NCBI GenBank assembly: GCA_904419285.1
Contig: CAJFQZ010000001.1
Location: 124,001-188,000 of the forward strand
DNA: 64,000 nt
Reading direction: 5' to 3'
DNA from: Lachnospiraceae bacterium UBA1818
Lineage (GTDB): Bacteria > Bacillota > Clostridia > Lachnospirales > Lachnospiraceae
Part shown: piece by piece, positions 25,200 to 33,966 of the stretch
Layout: every line of letters begins with the position of its first letter
Numbering within the stretch: the stretch's first letter is position 1
Position numbers and translations under genes: made by a program
Notes under the pieces: generated by a model
Databases searched by the model: none
Told to the model about the DNA's origin: nothing
What the model saw: only the letters and a program-made list of their open reading frames with translations

Positions 25200-25956
25200 T
25201 CCCCCTGCTCAGGACCGCTCCCGCCAGCATCGCCAGCTCGCAGATCTGCAGGAAATACCCTGCCAGATCCCCTGTCGTGCCGCCGAACTGTTTTCTGCTC
25301 ATCCGATCGTAATAGAAAAATACAAGGAGCGCCGCCAGGATCATGATCACTGCCTGCTTCCACGACAGATACAGCATGACGCCTCCGCAGACGCACGCCC
25401 ACAGAATCAGCACAACCCGGACGCGCAGCTTCTGTGCTCCGTCCTGGAAGGTCTTGAGCAGGCCGCTGTTTTTTGCCGCCTGAAAGCTCACGACGGAGAT
25501 CCCGCTGAGAGACCTGGACAGCATATAAGAGCACGCGATCACAGAAAGAAGTTCCCCTGTCACCTCACTCCAGAGCGCGATGTCCGCCAGAAAATAGACG
25601 CACAGGCCGATCACGGCGAACGCTCCTGTGTGCGGATCCTTTAAGATCTGAAGCTTTTTCTCCCGATCTCCATAGGAGCTGAGCGCATCCACTGTATCCG
25701 CAAATCCGTCCAGATGGATGCCTCCCGTCACGATCACCGGGATCAGAGCCATCGCGATGGAGAAGAACAGCTTCCCGCAGGCTGTGTACTCCAGCAGGAT
25801 CCTGCCGGTCAGGAGCTGTAAAGCGCCTGTAACCGCCCCGACAACCGGGAAAAAACACATCGCATACTTCATATTTTTTTCACTCCACTCCACGATCGGA
25901 ACTGGGATCTTCGAATACATTGATATCGCGATCGCGAGTGCTCTGAACAGGTGCAT
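25192..25956 (-). CDS. cobS: cobalamin synthase (adenosylcobinamide-GDP ribazoletransferase)
   Basis: A 254-residue integral membrane enzyme that joins alpha-ribazole (phosphate) to adenosylcobinamide-GDP. The signatures are IPVPIVEWSEKNMKYAMCFFPVVG and the acidic metal-binding GGIHLDGFADTVDALSSYGDR followed by ILKDPHTGAFAV. Several membrane helices follow. AAAGGAGAAAG precedes the start. It is coupled to cobC downstream. cobU, which usually accompanies it, is not in the window. Confidence 0.95.
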   Translation of the reverse strand: MHLFRALAIAISMYSKIPVPIVEWSEKNMKYAMCFFPVVGAVTGALQLLTGRILLEYTACGKLFFSIAMALIPVIVTGGIHLDGFADTVDALSSYGDREKKLQILKDPHTGAFAVIGLCVYFLADIALWSEVTGELLSVIACSYMLSRSLSGISVVSFQAAKNSGLLKTFQDGAQKLRVRVVLILWACVCGGVMLYLSWKQAVIMILAALLVFFYYDRMSRKQFGGTTGDLAGYFLQICELAMLAGAVLSRGIG

Positions 25957-25969
25957 ACTTCTTTCTCCT

Positions 25970-27682
25970 TTAATATCCGAATTTCTTCATCTCCTGCAGG
26001 AAATCATCCACTGCCTGCAGGCGTTTTACTCTGCGCAGCCGGATCCCGGCCTCCCTGCAGAGGTGAGCCAGGACTGCCTCGATCACCACATTTCTGACAC
26101 GGATCTCTTTCGGCGCGCCGTATGTCAGTGTAAATCCCACGACTGCCTCTGCCAGCGCCATCCCCGCGTCTTCCTCCGGTCCTGTCATATCTGCCTTCAG
26201 CATCATCCCTGTCTTCGCTTCCGCCAGAAGACAGAGGCAGGGATTTGCCGGGCGGTCATACTCCTCATCCGTGACTGCCGCTCCGGAGTATACAAGATCC
26301 GCTTCCAGCACGGCGTCGCCTTTCTGCGAGTCTCTCAATTCCCGGATCAATTCATCATCTGTCAGTGTCAATGTAGGGAAATGATAGCCTGTAAACGGCA
26401 GTTCTCTTTCTTCTGCCAGAACTTTTCCATCTTTTTTTGAATAATAAAACATCTTTTCATGCTCAAAATCCGTCTTAAGTCCGTTTTCCCGGTAATATGC
26501 CACCGCGTCTGCGAGCAGTTCCAGATATTCTGTCATGCGGCGGACTTCGTCCTTGTCCATGTTGTAGGGGAAATAGCCTTTCTGAAAAGACATAAAGTAA
26601 AGCCACTGGTTCTTTCCACGGAATCTGTATCCCAGATCCTTAATGATCTTTCTCTGCTTTTCCGAGAGTTCTTCCCGGTTTCCCCAGTAGCAGGTCAGAT
26701 TATTCTGACTGAACATGGCATATTCACTTGAAATGTTCATTTTCTCTGACAGTGTCAGCATCATAAAGTCATTCAGGCCGTCCAGCCCTTCATACACCAC
26801 GATTCCATAGCAGCCTCCGCCCTTTCCGAGGATGCTTACATAGACTTCTTCGTCCCAGCCGCCGTCCAGCGCGACCAGGTCCATATCCCAGAATGTTTCC
26901 CAGGGCTGAAGCTCCTTGACACGCGCGCCCGCTTCATAGAGGGCACGCCATTCCTCTGTTTCTGCTTCCCGCCTTGCGTCCCGTTTCCCGAAAGACGTTC
27001 CGTTCTTTTCCGTGCTCTCCACTACATTCAGCACAGAGGTTCCTGACATCATTTTTTCATATATCTCATTGGAATCCTCATAATCCGTCTCCTGGGCAAA
27101 ATGGATCTGAAAATTGTCAGCAAGGGACGCATTGACTTCTTCCATATCATAGTTCTTCGGGTCAAAGGGTTCATCCGGATCCTTATAGCCCATGTCTTCC
27201 ACCCATTGTGTCAGATGGCTGTGTTCCTCATGGCCCTCGTCCTGAAGCGCTTCAAGACAGTGATAGTATCCGTCTATCCCGCCGCAGTCCTCAAATGGGC
27301 AGGCGCCCTTTGCCTTCAGGACAGCCGGACAGTCATAGTCACAGTCCGGCAGGATCTCCTCAATGTCCACCCGGTGCTCCCAGTCGTCTCCGAAGTCATA
27401 GCAGTATGTAAACCACTTTGTATTCTCCATGTACGGGTCGATCAGCGTCTCCGCCGCTTCCTCCAGCTCATAATACGGATCGTCATAGTCCTCCTCCAGT
27501 TCTTCCACCCGGATCCCATAATCCCGGAACTCAAAAGAGAAAAGGTGATATCCTTTCCATCCCATGATCTCATTGAATAAGACCCCGAGCTGGGAAAATG
27601 TGATCCCGGCGGGAATGACACACCGCCTCCAGATCGGCGGGTGCGAATTTTTGATCGTTATCTTCAGCTGATATGCTTTCAT
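25970..27682 (-). CDS. plasmid pRiA4b ORF-3-like domain protein, 570 residues
   Basis: Residues 1-190 match the pRiA4b ORF-3/TnpR-passenger domain: YQLKITIKNSHPPIWRRCVIPAG, WKGYHLFSFEF, and FTYCYDFGDDWEHRVDIEEI followed by CPAVLKAKGACPFEDCGG, with conserved Cys/His residues. The rest (about 230-570) is a large acidic region of unknown fold. Such proteins are widespread in Firmicute chromosomes and are not themselves transposases. It separates cobS-cobC from cobT. No role in cobalamin synthesis is implied. Confidence 0.85.
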   Translation of the reverse strand: MKAYQLKITIKNSHPPIWRRCVIPAGITFSQLGVLFNEIMGWKGYHLFSFEFRDYGIRVEELEEDYDDPYYELEEAAETLIDPYMENTKWFTYCYDFGDDWEHRVDIEEILPDCDYDCPAVLKAKGACPFEDCGGIDGYYHCLEALQDEGHEEHSHLTQWVEDMGYKDPDEPFDPKNYDMEEVNASLADNFQIHFAQETDYEDSNEIYEKMMSGTSVLNVVESTEKNGTSFGKRDARREAETEEWRALYEAGARVKELQPWETFWDMDLVALDGGWDEEVYVSILGKGGGCYGIVVYEGLDGLNDFMMLTLSEKMNISSEYAMFSQNNLTCYWGNREELSEKQRKIIKDLGYRFRGKNQWLYFMSFQKGYFPYNMDKDEVRRMTEYLELLADAVAYYRENGLKTDFEHEKMFYYSKKDGKVLAEERELPFTGYHFPTLTLTDDELIRELRDSQKGDAVLEADLVYSGAAVTDEEYDRPANPCLCLLAEAKTGMMLKADMTGPEEDAGMALAEAVVGFTLTYGAPKEIRVRNVVIEAVLAHLCREAGIRLRRVKRLQAVDDFLQEMKKFGY

Positions 27683-27772
27683 CGCTTTTCCTCCTGTTTC
27701 CCGGCATAGCCCTCATGCCCATCCACTGGAAAGCACAGACAGACCGCCGGCAGCGCACCTGCGAAACGGATC

Positions 27773-28861
27773 CTAAGAATCTGCCCCGCTGTTCTCAAAG
27801 TCCTCATACTGCTCCACATTGATCTCTTCAAAAGTACTCATCTTCAGATAAACTGCAAGCCCCATGTCCAGAAGAGGCATCGCCGCGACCGCTCCGCTTC
27901 CTTCCCCCAGCGACATCCTGCAGTCAAGGAACGGGGAGAGCCCCAGAGCATCCAGCACCATTCCCCCTGCTGTCTCACCGGACTTGTGGGAAGCCAGTAT
28001 ATAATCCACGCATTCCGGAACCATGCGCACCGCACAGAGTGCGGCAGCCGACGAGATAAATCCGTCGATCATAACAGGAATACGGCAGACCGCGCCGCCC
28101 AGGAATACCCCTGTCAGTCCCGCGATATCCAGGCCTCCCACCTTGGAGAGGACGTCCAGCGGATCCTCCCGGTCCGGCCGGTTCAATCTGACAGACTCCC
28201 GGATCACATCGATCTTGCGTCGGAGTCCTTCACTGCTCAAGCCTGCCCCGCGCCCGGTCACCGCCTCTGCATCCTGATCGAGCAGTACGGACACGACAGC
28301 ACTGCTGGTAGTCGTATTCCCGATCCCCATCTCTCCTGTGGCAAGGATATCATAGCCCTGTCCAGCAAGCTCCCTGACAATCCGGATTCCATTCAGGACC
28401 GCCTGCGCCGCCTGCCCCCTTGTCATGGCAGGACCTTTCATCATGTCTTCCGTCCCGTACGCCACCTTGTATTCCGGTCTGGTGACTCCCGGCACATCCG
28501 TGACCATCCCAATATCCACCGGAAATAAATCCACTCCCGCCACTTCCGCCATCAGGCAGACGCTGGTCTCCTTCTTTGTAAAGTTCTCCGCGACAATGGC
28601 GGTGACCTCCTGCCCGGTCTGTGTGACGCCCTCTGCCACCACGCCGTTGTCGGCGCACATGATCACAAGACCTTTCCTGTCAAGGCTGTACACTGCCTTT
28701 TCTTTGATCCCGGCGATCTGAATGACCGCATCCTCCAGTTTTCCCAGACTGAACAGAGGTTTTCCTACAGATTTCCACCTCTTTTCTGCCTTCTCCATAC
28801 TTTTCCTGTCCGCCGGAACAATATGCTTTATTTCTTGTCTCAGTTTCTCTTCCGCTGTCAT
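27773..28861 (-). CDS. cobT: nicotinate-nucleotide--dimethylbenzimidazole phosphoribosyltransferase
   Basis: A 362-residue cytoplasmic enzyme that makes alpha-ribazole phosphate from the lower-ligand base and NaMN. It has LFSLGKLEDAVIQIAGI at the start, VIMCADNGVVAEGVTQ, GEMGIGNTTTSSAV and DGFISSAAALCA, plus the catalytic glutamate in SLGEGSGAVAAMPLL. Length is normal for the family. It follows cbiA by 57 bases and is probably the last gene of block 2. Confidence 0.96.
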   Translation of the reverse strand: MTAEEKLRQEIKHIVPADRKSMEKAEKRWKSVGKPLFSLGKLEDAVIQIAGIKEKAVYSLDRKGLVIMCADNGVVAEGVTQTGQEVTAIVAENFTKKETSVCLMAEVAGVDLFPVDIGMVTDVPGVTRPEYKVAYGTEDMMKGPAMTRGQAAQAVLNGIRIVRELAGQGYDILATGEMGIGNTTTSSAVVSVLLDQDAEAVTGRGAGLSSEGLRRKIDVIRESVRLNRPDREDPLDVLSKVGGLDIAGLTGVFLGGAVCRIPVMIDGFISSAAALCAVRMVPECVDYILASHKSGETAGGMVLDALGLSPFLDCRMSLGEGSGAVAAMPLLDMGLAVYLKMSTFEEINVEQYEDFENSGADS

Positions 28862-28918
28862 ATCATACTCCTGTCTTGTATTAGCAGCAGCTCAGCCATG
28901 CAGTTTGAATCCGCTGCT

Positions 28919-30337
28919 TTACAGTTCTTTCTCTTCCCACTCCCTGCACTGCCTTACGAACCGCTCCGCAAATTTCCTCATGGAAGGCAGGTACAGGTGC
29001 GGATATCCGGCAAAGAGGCTGCCATCCATATGGATACAGTTCCATTTTCTGCGTCCGTCCGGCTTCACTGCCAGGCAGTCGCTGCCGCTGTCCGTGCTGT
29101 CCCAGTAGTGAAACTCATGCCCTCTGACATACTCTCCCGGCTGGAGATATCCTTCTGTCCCGGTACTGTTCTCGATTTTCACATACCCGAACCGGGCCAG
29201 TTTTCCCGTCGGATATGTTCTGCCCCTTATCGCCCCGACAAGCGGCCATTTCTTTCCGTTTCTGTCTTCCATTTCCTCATGAAGGTACATGAATCCTCCG
29301 CACTCCGCCAGACAGGGCATGCCTGCTTCCAGAGCCTCTCTTACAGAAGAAATCATCCCTGTGTTTCCCACCAGCTCTTCTCCGTGAAGCTCAGGATATC
29401 CACCGCCCAGCAGCAGGCCGTCCAGTCCTTCCGGAAGCGCGCTGTCCCGAAGCGGGCTGAAAGGGATCAGAGTACATCCGAGATCCTCCAGCAGCGTCAG
29501 ATTGTCTTTGTAATAGAAACAGAATGCCTCATCCCGGGCAACACCGATGCGAAGCGCTTTCTCCGCACTCCCGGCCAGCGCCTTTTCCGCTGCAGTGTCC
29601 GGCTCCTTCTTCATGGATCCTGCTGCTTTCCCCGCGATCTGTCTCACCAGCTCAAGGTCCACGGTCCGGCTCAGAAGTTCTCCCGCTCTCTTCATCTGTG
29701 CTTTCAGTCCGTCCAGCTCCTGGGGCGTCACCAGCCCGAGGTGACGGCTTTCCATACGGAAGCAGGGAGACTCCGGCAGATATCCGATCACCGGAATATC
29801 CAGTCCCATACCGCGAAGTTCGCTCTCCAGCATTTTCTTAAGCCTGGGATAGAGCATGTCAGACACCCGGTTCAGAAGGATTCCGCAGATCCTGCTGTCT
29901 TTCCGGAACTCTGCCATCCCTTTCACTACTGCCGCAAGAGAGAGGGAAGCTCCTCTGCACGGCAGGATAAGCAGGACCGGCAGGTCCAGTGTGCGCGCCA
30001 CATCGTAGGAGCTTGCCCTGTCAGAGTCCAGCGTCATGCCGTCATAGTATCCCATCACACCCTCTGTGACAGCGATATCCGCCCCCTCCGTGTGTCGGAT
30101 ATATCCCCGGATCAGCTCTTCCGGCTCTGAGAAGAAGAGATCCAGGTTCTTGGAATCGAGCCCAAGCACTTCCCGGTGGAACATCGGGTCAATATAATCC
30201 GGGCCGCACTTACACGCCCGCACGTCCAGTCCCTGTTCCCCGAGTGCCGCCATCAGAGCGCACGCGGCCGCCGTCTTGCCGCTTCCGCTGGCCGGGGCTG
30301 TCAGCAGGATCCCCGGCGTCCTTTCTCCAGCTTCCAT
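28919..30337 (-). CDS. cbiA: cobyrinic acid a,c-diamide synthase
   Basis: A 472-residue glutamine amidotransferase that amidates the a and c carboxylates of cobyrinate. The N-terminal ATPase has LTAPASGSGKTAAACAL and KCGPDYIDPMFH. The C-terminal glutaminase (about 255-472) has GLLLGGGYPELH, the catalytic cysteine in CLAECGGFMYL and the histidine in GHEFHYWDS. The start overlaps the cbiET stop by one base (TGATG), so translation is coupled. Confidence 0.96.
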   Translation of the reverse strand: MEAGERTPGILLTAPASGSGKTAAACALMAALGEQGLDVRACKCGPDYIDPMFHREVLGLDSKNLDLFFSEPEELIRGYIRHTEGADIAVTEGVMGYYDGMTLDSDRASSYDVARTLDLPVLLILPCRGASLSLAAVVKGMAEFRKDSRICGILLNRVSDMLYPRLKKMLESELRGMGLDIPVIGYLPESPCFRMESRHLGLVTPQELDGLKAQMKRAGELLSRTVDLELVRQIAGKAAGSMKKEPDTAAEKALAGSAEKALRIGVARDEAFCFYYKDNLTLLEDLGCTLIPFSPLRDSALPEGLDGLLLGGGYPELHGEELVGNTGMISSVREALEAGMPCLAECGGFMYLHEEMEDRNGKKWPLVGAIRGRTYPTGKLARFGYVKIENSTGTEGYLQPGEYVRGHEFHYWDSTDSGSDCLAVKPDGRRKWNCIHMDGSLFAGYPHLYLPSMRKFAERFVRQCREWEEKEL

Positions 30338-31635
30338 CAGGCTTCACCTCTCTCGTCCTCAGCTCCGCCTGCCGAGATGATATAGACCGGATTCTGCCCG
30401 GTCATCATATGATATCTGCCCAGCTCCCGGGAGCGCGCCACAGAAACCTGAGTGATCTGCGGATGTCTCAGGAGACCGGACTCAGCCGCTTCCATCACTT
30501 CCTTCACTGTCTCCAGCGAAATGGCATTGATGACGATACGCGCATCCCTGTTCTTTTCCAGTACGCAGATAAGAATCTCCCGCAGATTTCCCGAACTCCC
30601 GCCGATGAACACATGGGTCGGCGCTTCCAGACGTCCCAGCGCCTCCGGAGCCCTGCCGGAGATGACACGGATGCCGTCCGTCCGGAATTTCTTCCTGTTT
30701 TCCCGGATCAGCTCCACCGCGTCCGGGTTCTTCTCCACCGCATAGACCCGGATCCGGTCTCCGGACCGGGCTGCCTCCACAGAGACCGAGCCGGTCCCCG
30801 CTCCCACATCCCAGACAACCGCATCCTCTGTCAGACGCAGGCGTGCAATACTAACCGCCCGCACCTCTTCCTTCGTCATCGGGACGTTCCCGCGAATAAA
30901 ATCCTCATCACTCACATGGGCGCACGCACTTCTCTCCGGACAGGGATTCTCGATCAGGACAGTACAGAGTCCTTTCAGATCCTCCTCCGAAATCTGAGAT
31001 GGCTTCCCGGAAATGATCCGCTCATCCTCATAGGAAAGTCTGCTTCCGGCATGGACTGTCACATGATCCATCCTGTAATCCAGCAGCCTTTTCCTGACTG
31101 ACATGACTCCCTGACCTCCCAGAAGTAGGAAGGTCTTCCGGTTCCAGTGAACCGTCTGGATAAAATCCGCATCCTTTCCGTGAAGGCTGACAAGCGCCGC
31201 ATCCTCCCAGGAGGTATTCAGCTTCGCCGCCAGATACACCACGGATGAAATACCGGGGATCAGCTCGATCCGGCACTGCTCCGCGCCTTTATCCTGTATT
31301 TTCCGAAACCTCTCCGTCAGCTGCTCTGCCAGCCGTTTCGCCCCGCTGTAGAAGCCTGTGTCGCCGGAGAGAAGCACCGCGATCCGCCGGTACTCCGGAT
31401 GTTGCTCTATATAAGAAACGATCTCATCCGGGCGGTACTCTGCGAGCATGGGCTTCTGAGCGTCCGCGCTGTCCTTCCCGGCATCCGCACAGACCCGCTG
31501 CGCACAGTCCAGCATCCTCTGTGCTCCGATAAGACAGCTGCTGGCGCGGATAATTCTGCGCGCCTGCACTGTCACCCCTTCTTCTGTTCCCATACCGATC
31601 CCTACAAGGAAAATCTCCCGCTCCATCTTACACAT
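30337..31635 (-). CDS. cbiET: fused CbiE-CbiT precorrin-6B/7 methyltransferase and decarboxylase
   Basis: A 432-residue fusion. Residues 1-210 are the CbiE tetrapyrrole methylase domain (FLVGIGMGTEEGVTV, LLSGDTGFYSGAKRL, IPGISSVVYLAAKL). Residues about 225-432 are CbiT, a SAM-dependent methyltransferase/decarboxylase (DAVVWDVGAGTGSVSVEAAR, AVEKNPDAVELI, FIGGSSGNLREIL). Together they methylate C5 and C15 and decarboxylate the acetate side chain. The start overlaps the cbiH stop by eight bases; the ATG three codons later is also usable. Confidence 0.95.
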   Translation of the reverse strand: MCKMEREIFLVGIGMGTEEGVTVQARRIIRASSCLIGAQRMLDCAQRVCADAGKDSADAQKPMLAEYRPDEIVSYIEQHPEYRRIAVLLSGDTGFYSGAKRLAEQLTERFRKIQDKGAEQCRIELIPGISSVVYLAAKLNTSWEDAALVSLHGKDADFIQTVHWNRKTFLLLGGQGVMSVRKRLLDYRMDHVTVHAGSRLSYEDERIISGKPSQISEEDLKGLCTVLIENPCPERSACAHVSDEDFIRGNVPMTKEEVRAVSIARLRLTEDAVVWDVGAGTGSVSVEAARSGDRIRVYAVEKNPDAVELIRENRKKFRTDGIRVISGRAPEALGRLEAPTHVFIGGSSGNLREILICVLEKNRDARIVINAISLETVKEVMEAAESGLLRHPQITQVSVARSRELGRYHMMTGQNPVYIISAGGAEDERGEA

Positions 31636-32359
31636 CCTTATATCCTCTCGGCGTCACCATCCTGCCGTTTAATTCCATTGTCTGCGAATTGCCGATAAAA
31701 ACTGTTGTGAACATATCGGTCTGCGTCGTTCTCAATCGTTCCAGAGAAAGGATCTCATAGGATTCCCCCTCCCGTCCGATGTTGCGCACAATGCCGCACA
31801 CCGTTTCCGGTGACCGGTGCCGCAGGATGATCCCGCACGCTTTCTCCAGATAGTCCGCGCGCTTTCTGCTGGACGGATTGTACAGGCAGATGACAAAATC
31901 AGCCTGTGCCGCCGCGTCCAGCCGCTTCTCGATCAGCTCCCAGGGGGTCAGCAGATCGCTTAAGCTGATGACAGCAAAGTCATGCATCAGCGGAGCTCCC
32001 AGTACCGCAGCACCGCCGGACGCCGCCGTAATGCCGGGAACTACCTCGATGCCGATCCCGGGATACTCTTTTCCGATCTCGCAGATCAGCCCTGCCATGC
32101 CGTAGATTCCCGCATCTCCGCTGCACACCATTGCCACGTCCCGCCCTTTCTCTGCCTCCTCGAATGCCATGCGGCAGCGCTCTGCCTCCTTCCGCATTGG
32201 CGTGCTCAGAAATATTTTGTCCGGGAACTGATCCCGGATCAGGTCGATATATACTGTATATCCGATGATCACCGGGCAGTGTTCCAGAACCTTTTCCGCT
32301 TTCTTCGTCATCTGGTCCGCAGCGCCCGGTCCCAGCCCTGTCACGTAAATCTTGCTCAT
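31628..32359 (-). CDS. cbiH: cobalt-precorrin-3B C17-methyltransferase
   Basis: A 243-residue SAM-dependent tetrapyrrole methylase that methylates C17 with ring contraction. It starts IYVTGLGPGAADQMTKKA and has the CbiH signatures GYTVYIDLI, VCSGDAGIYGMAGLICEI, VVPGITAASGGAAVLGAPLMHDF and CLYNPSSRKRADYL. The start is in an ATGA overlap with cbiF. Confidence 0.96.
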   Translation of the reverse strand: MSKIYVTGLGPGAADQMTKKAEKVLEHCPVIIGYTVYIDLIRDQFPDKIFLSTPMRKEAERCRMAFEEAEKGRDVAMVCSGDAGIYGMAGLICEIGKEYPGIGIEVVPGITAASGGAAVLGAPLMHDFAVISLSDLLTPWELIEKRLDAAAQADFVICLYNPSSRKRADYLEKACGIILRHRSPETVCGIVRNIGREGESYEILSLERLRTTQTDMFTTVFIGNSQTMELNGRMVTPRGYKDV

Positions 32360-33168
32360 TGTACCTGCTCCTCTGCTTTTTTCTCCTCGGTCCCGCCGGA
32401 TGCTTCTCCTGCGTGAACAGATGCTTTCCTGAACTCCGTTGTAAAGGAAGGATCATAAAGCTTCGAGCGCTCATACTCTCCGTCCAGCACCCGTCCCACC
32501 ACGATCAATGCGGTCTTGGTGACTCCCTCTTCCCTGGCAGTCTGCGCCAGATCCGCCACTGTGCACCGCAGCACTTTTTCTTCCGGCCAGGTAGCCTTAT
32601 AAACGACTGCCGCCGGAGTATCCGCGGGATACCCGCCCCGGATCAGTTCCTCGGAAAGCTTCTCAAGCATCCCGGTGCTGAGAAAAACGACCATGGTCGC
32701 CTGATGTGCTGCAAAGCTCCGGATCGATTCCTTGTCCGGCACAGGAGTCCTGCCCGCCATCCTTGTGATGACCACAGACTGTGAGATCCCGGGGAGTGTA
32801 TACTCTGCTCCCAGAGCCGCCGCCGCGCCGCAGAAGGAACTCACCCCGGGACACACTTCATAAGGGATGCCGGACCGTTCAAGCTCGTCCATCTGTTCGC
32901 GGATTGCCCCGTACAGACAGGGGTCACCCGTATGAAGCCGGACGATCTCTTTTCCTGCCTCCTGTCCTTTTTTCATCACATCCATAACTTCCTCCAGCGT
33001 CATCTTTGCGCTGTTATATATCTCACAGTTCTCCCTGCACAGCGACAGGAGACCCGGATTTACAAGAGATCCTGCGTAGATCACGATATCTGCCTTTACG
33101 AGCAGACGCTGTCCCCGCACAGTGATCAGGTCCTCCGCTCCCGGTCCGGCTCCCACAAATGTAATCAT
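32356..33168 (-). CDS. cbiF: cobalt-precorrin-4 C11-methyltransferase
   Basis: A 270-residue SAM-dependent methylase acting at C11. The N-terminus FVGAGPGAEDLITVRGQRLL, then DIVIYAGSLVNPGLL, RLHTGDPCLYGAIREQM, CPGVSSFCGAAAALGAEYTLP and VFLSTGMLEKLSEEL are diagnostic. The C-terminal 20 residues (from about 250) are a charged, glycine-rich tail not usual in the family. It overlaps cbiL and cbiH by four bases each, so all three are translationally coupled. Confidence 0.96.
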   Translation of the reverse strand: MITFVGAGPGAEDLITVRGQRLLVKADIVIYAGSLVNPGLLSLCRENCEIYNSAKMTLEEVMDVMKKGQEAGKEIVRLHTGDPCLYGAIREQMDELERSGIPYEVCPGVSSFCGAAAALGAEYTLPGISQSVVITRMAGRTPVPDKESIRSFAAHQATMVVFLSTGMLEKLSEELIRGGYPADTPAAVVYKATWPEEKVLRCTVADLAQTAREEGVTKTALIVVGRVLDGEYERSKLYDPSFTTEFRKASVHAGEASGGTEEKKAEEQVQ

Positions 33169-33926
33169 GCTCTTTCCTCCCTCTTCTTCTCTTTTACGAT
33201 CAGCAGAGAATAATATCCCGCTTTCTCCGGTATCTCCTCTGCGGAGAGACAGATCCGCTCGCCTTCCATGCCGCAGTTCTCCACCATCTCTGCCTCCAGC
33301 CCTTTCTCCAGCAGAAGTCTCTTCACCTCTGCCATCTTTCTCCCTGCTTTCATCAGCACTTTCGTTCCCGGAAGCTCCAGCCCTTCTTCGATCTGATAAG
33401 AGGCCGGAAGAACATGAAGTTCCTGGCGGTTTTCCACAAGAGAGATATCCATCCGGGCCGCTGCGGCGCAGAAGGAAGGAATGCCCGGAATCAGTTCCGT
33501 CCGGTATCCTTTTTTCTTCAGCCTCTTATGTACATACATACAGGTAGAGTAAACTGTGGGATCTCCAAGCGTAAGGAATACCACATCCTTTCCCTCTTCC
33601 AGAAGCTCTGCCACTGCGTCCGCGTCTCTGTCATGGATCTCCTTCAGACGTTCTTTCTCCTTTATCATCGGCATGGGCAGAAAGATCCTGTCTTTCTTCT
33701 CCGCTTCCGGCACGGCTCCCCGCGCAATGCGGTACGCCACGCAGCGCTCAAGATACTGCGTATGCCCGCCTTTCCCTTCGGCTTTCTCAAAAAACGGCTC
33801 TGAAAGTTCTCCGTCTGAAACCGGCACAGCGATCACACTGCACTCCCGGATCGCGCGGACCGCTTTTAATGTCATCAGTTCCGGATCTCCCGGTCCCACT
33901 CCTGCTCCTGTAAATGTTCCGCTCAT
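33165..33926 (-). CDS. cbiL: cobalt-precorrin-2 C20-methyltransferase
   Basis: A 253-residue SAM-dependent methylase acting at C20. Signatures: GAGVGPGDPELMTLKAVRAI, VVFLTLGDPTVYSTCMYVHK, ELIPGIPSFCAAAARMDISL and VLMKAGRKMAEVKRLL. It follows cbiD by 40 bases and starts a run of overlapping methylase genes. Substrate is precorrin-2 or its cobalt form; the anaerobic gene set here favours the cobalt form. Confidence 0.95.
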   Translation of the reverse strand: MSGTFTGAGVGPGDPELMTLKAVRAIRECSVIAVPVSDGELSEPFFEKAEGKGGHTQYLERCVAYRIARGAVPEAEKKDRIFLPMPMIKEKERLKEIHDRDADAVAELLEEGKDVVFLTLGDPTVYSTCMYVHKRLKKKGYRTELIPGIPSFCAAAARMDISLVENRQELHVLPASYQIEEGLELPGTKVLMKAGRKMAEVKRLLLEKGLEAEMVENCGMEGERICLSAEEIPEKAGYYSLLIVKEKKREERA

Positions 33927-33966
33927 AATCTCTGTCTGCTCCTCTTCGTATCTGTCTGTTCTTCTG

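Noticed and set aside
25970..27682. pRiA4b-like gene as a mobile element
   Set aside because: The domain name comes from a plasmid, but no inverted ends, target duplication or transposase are visible.
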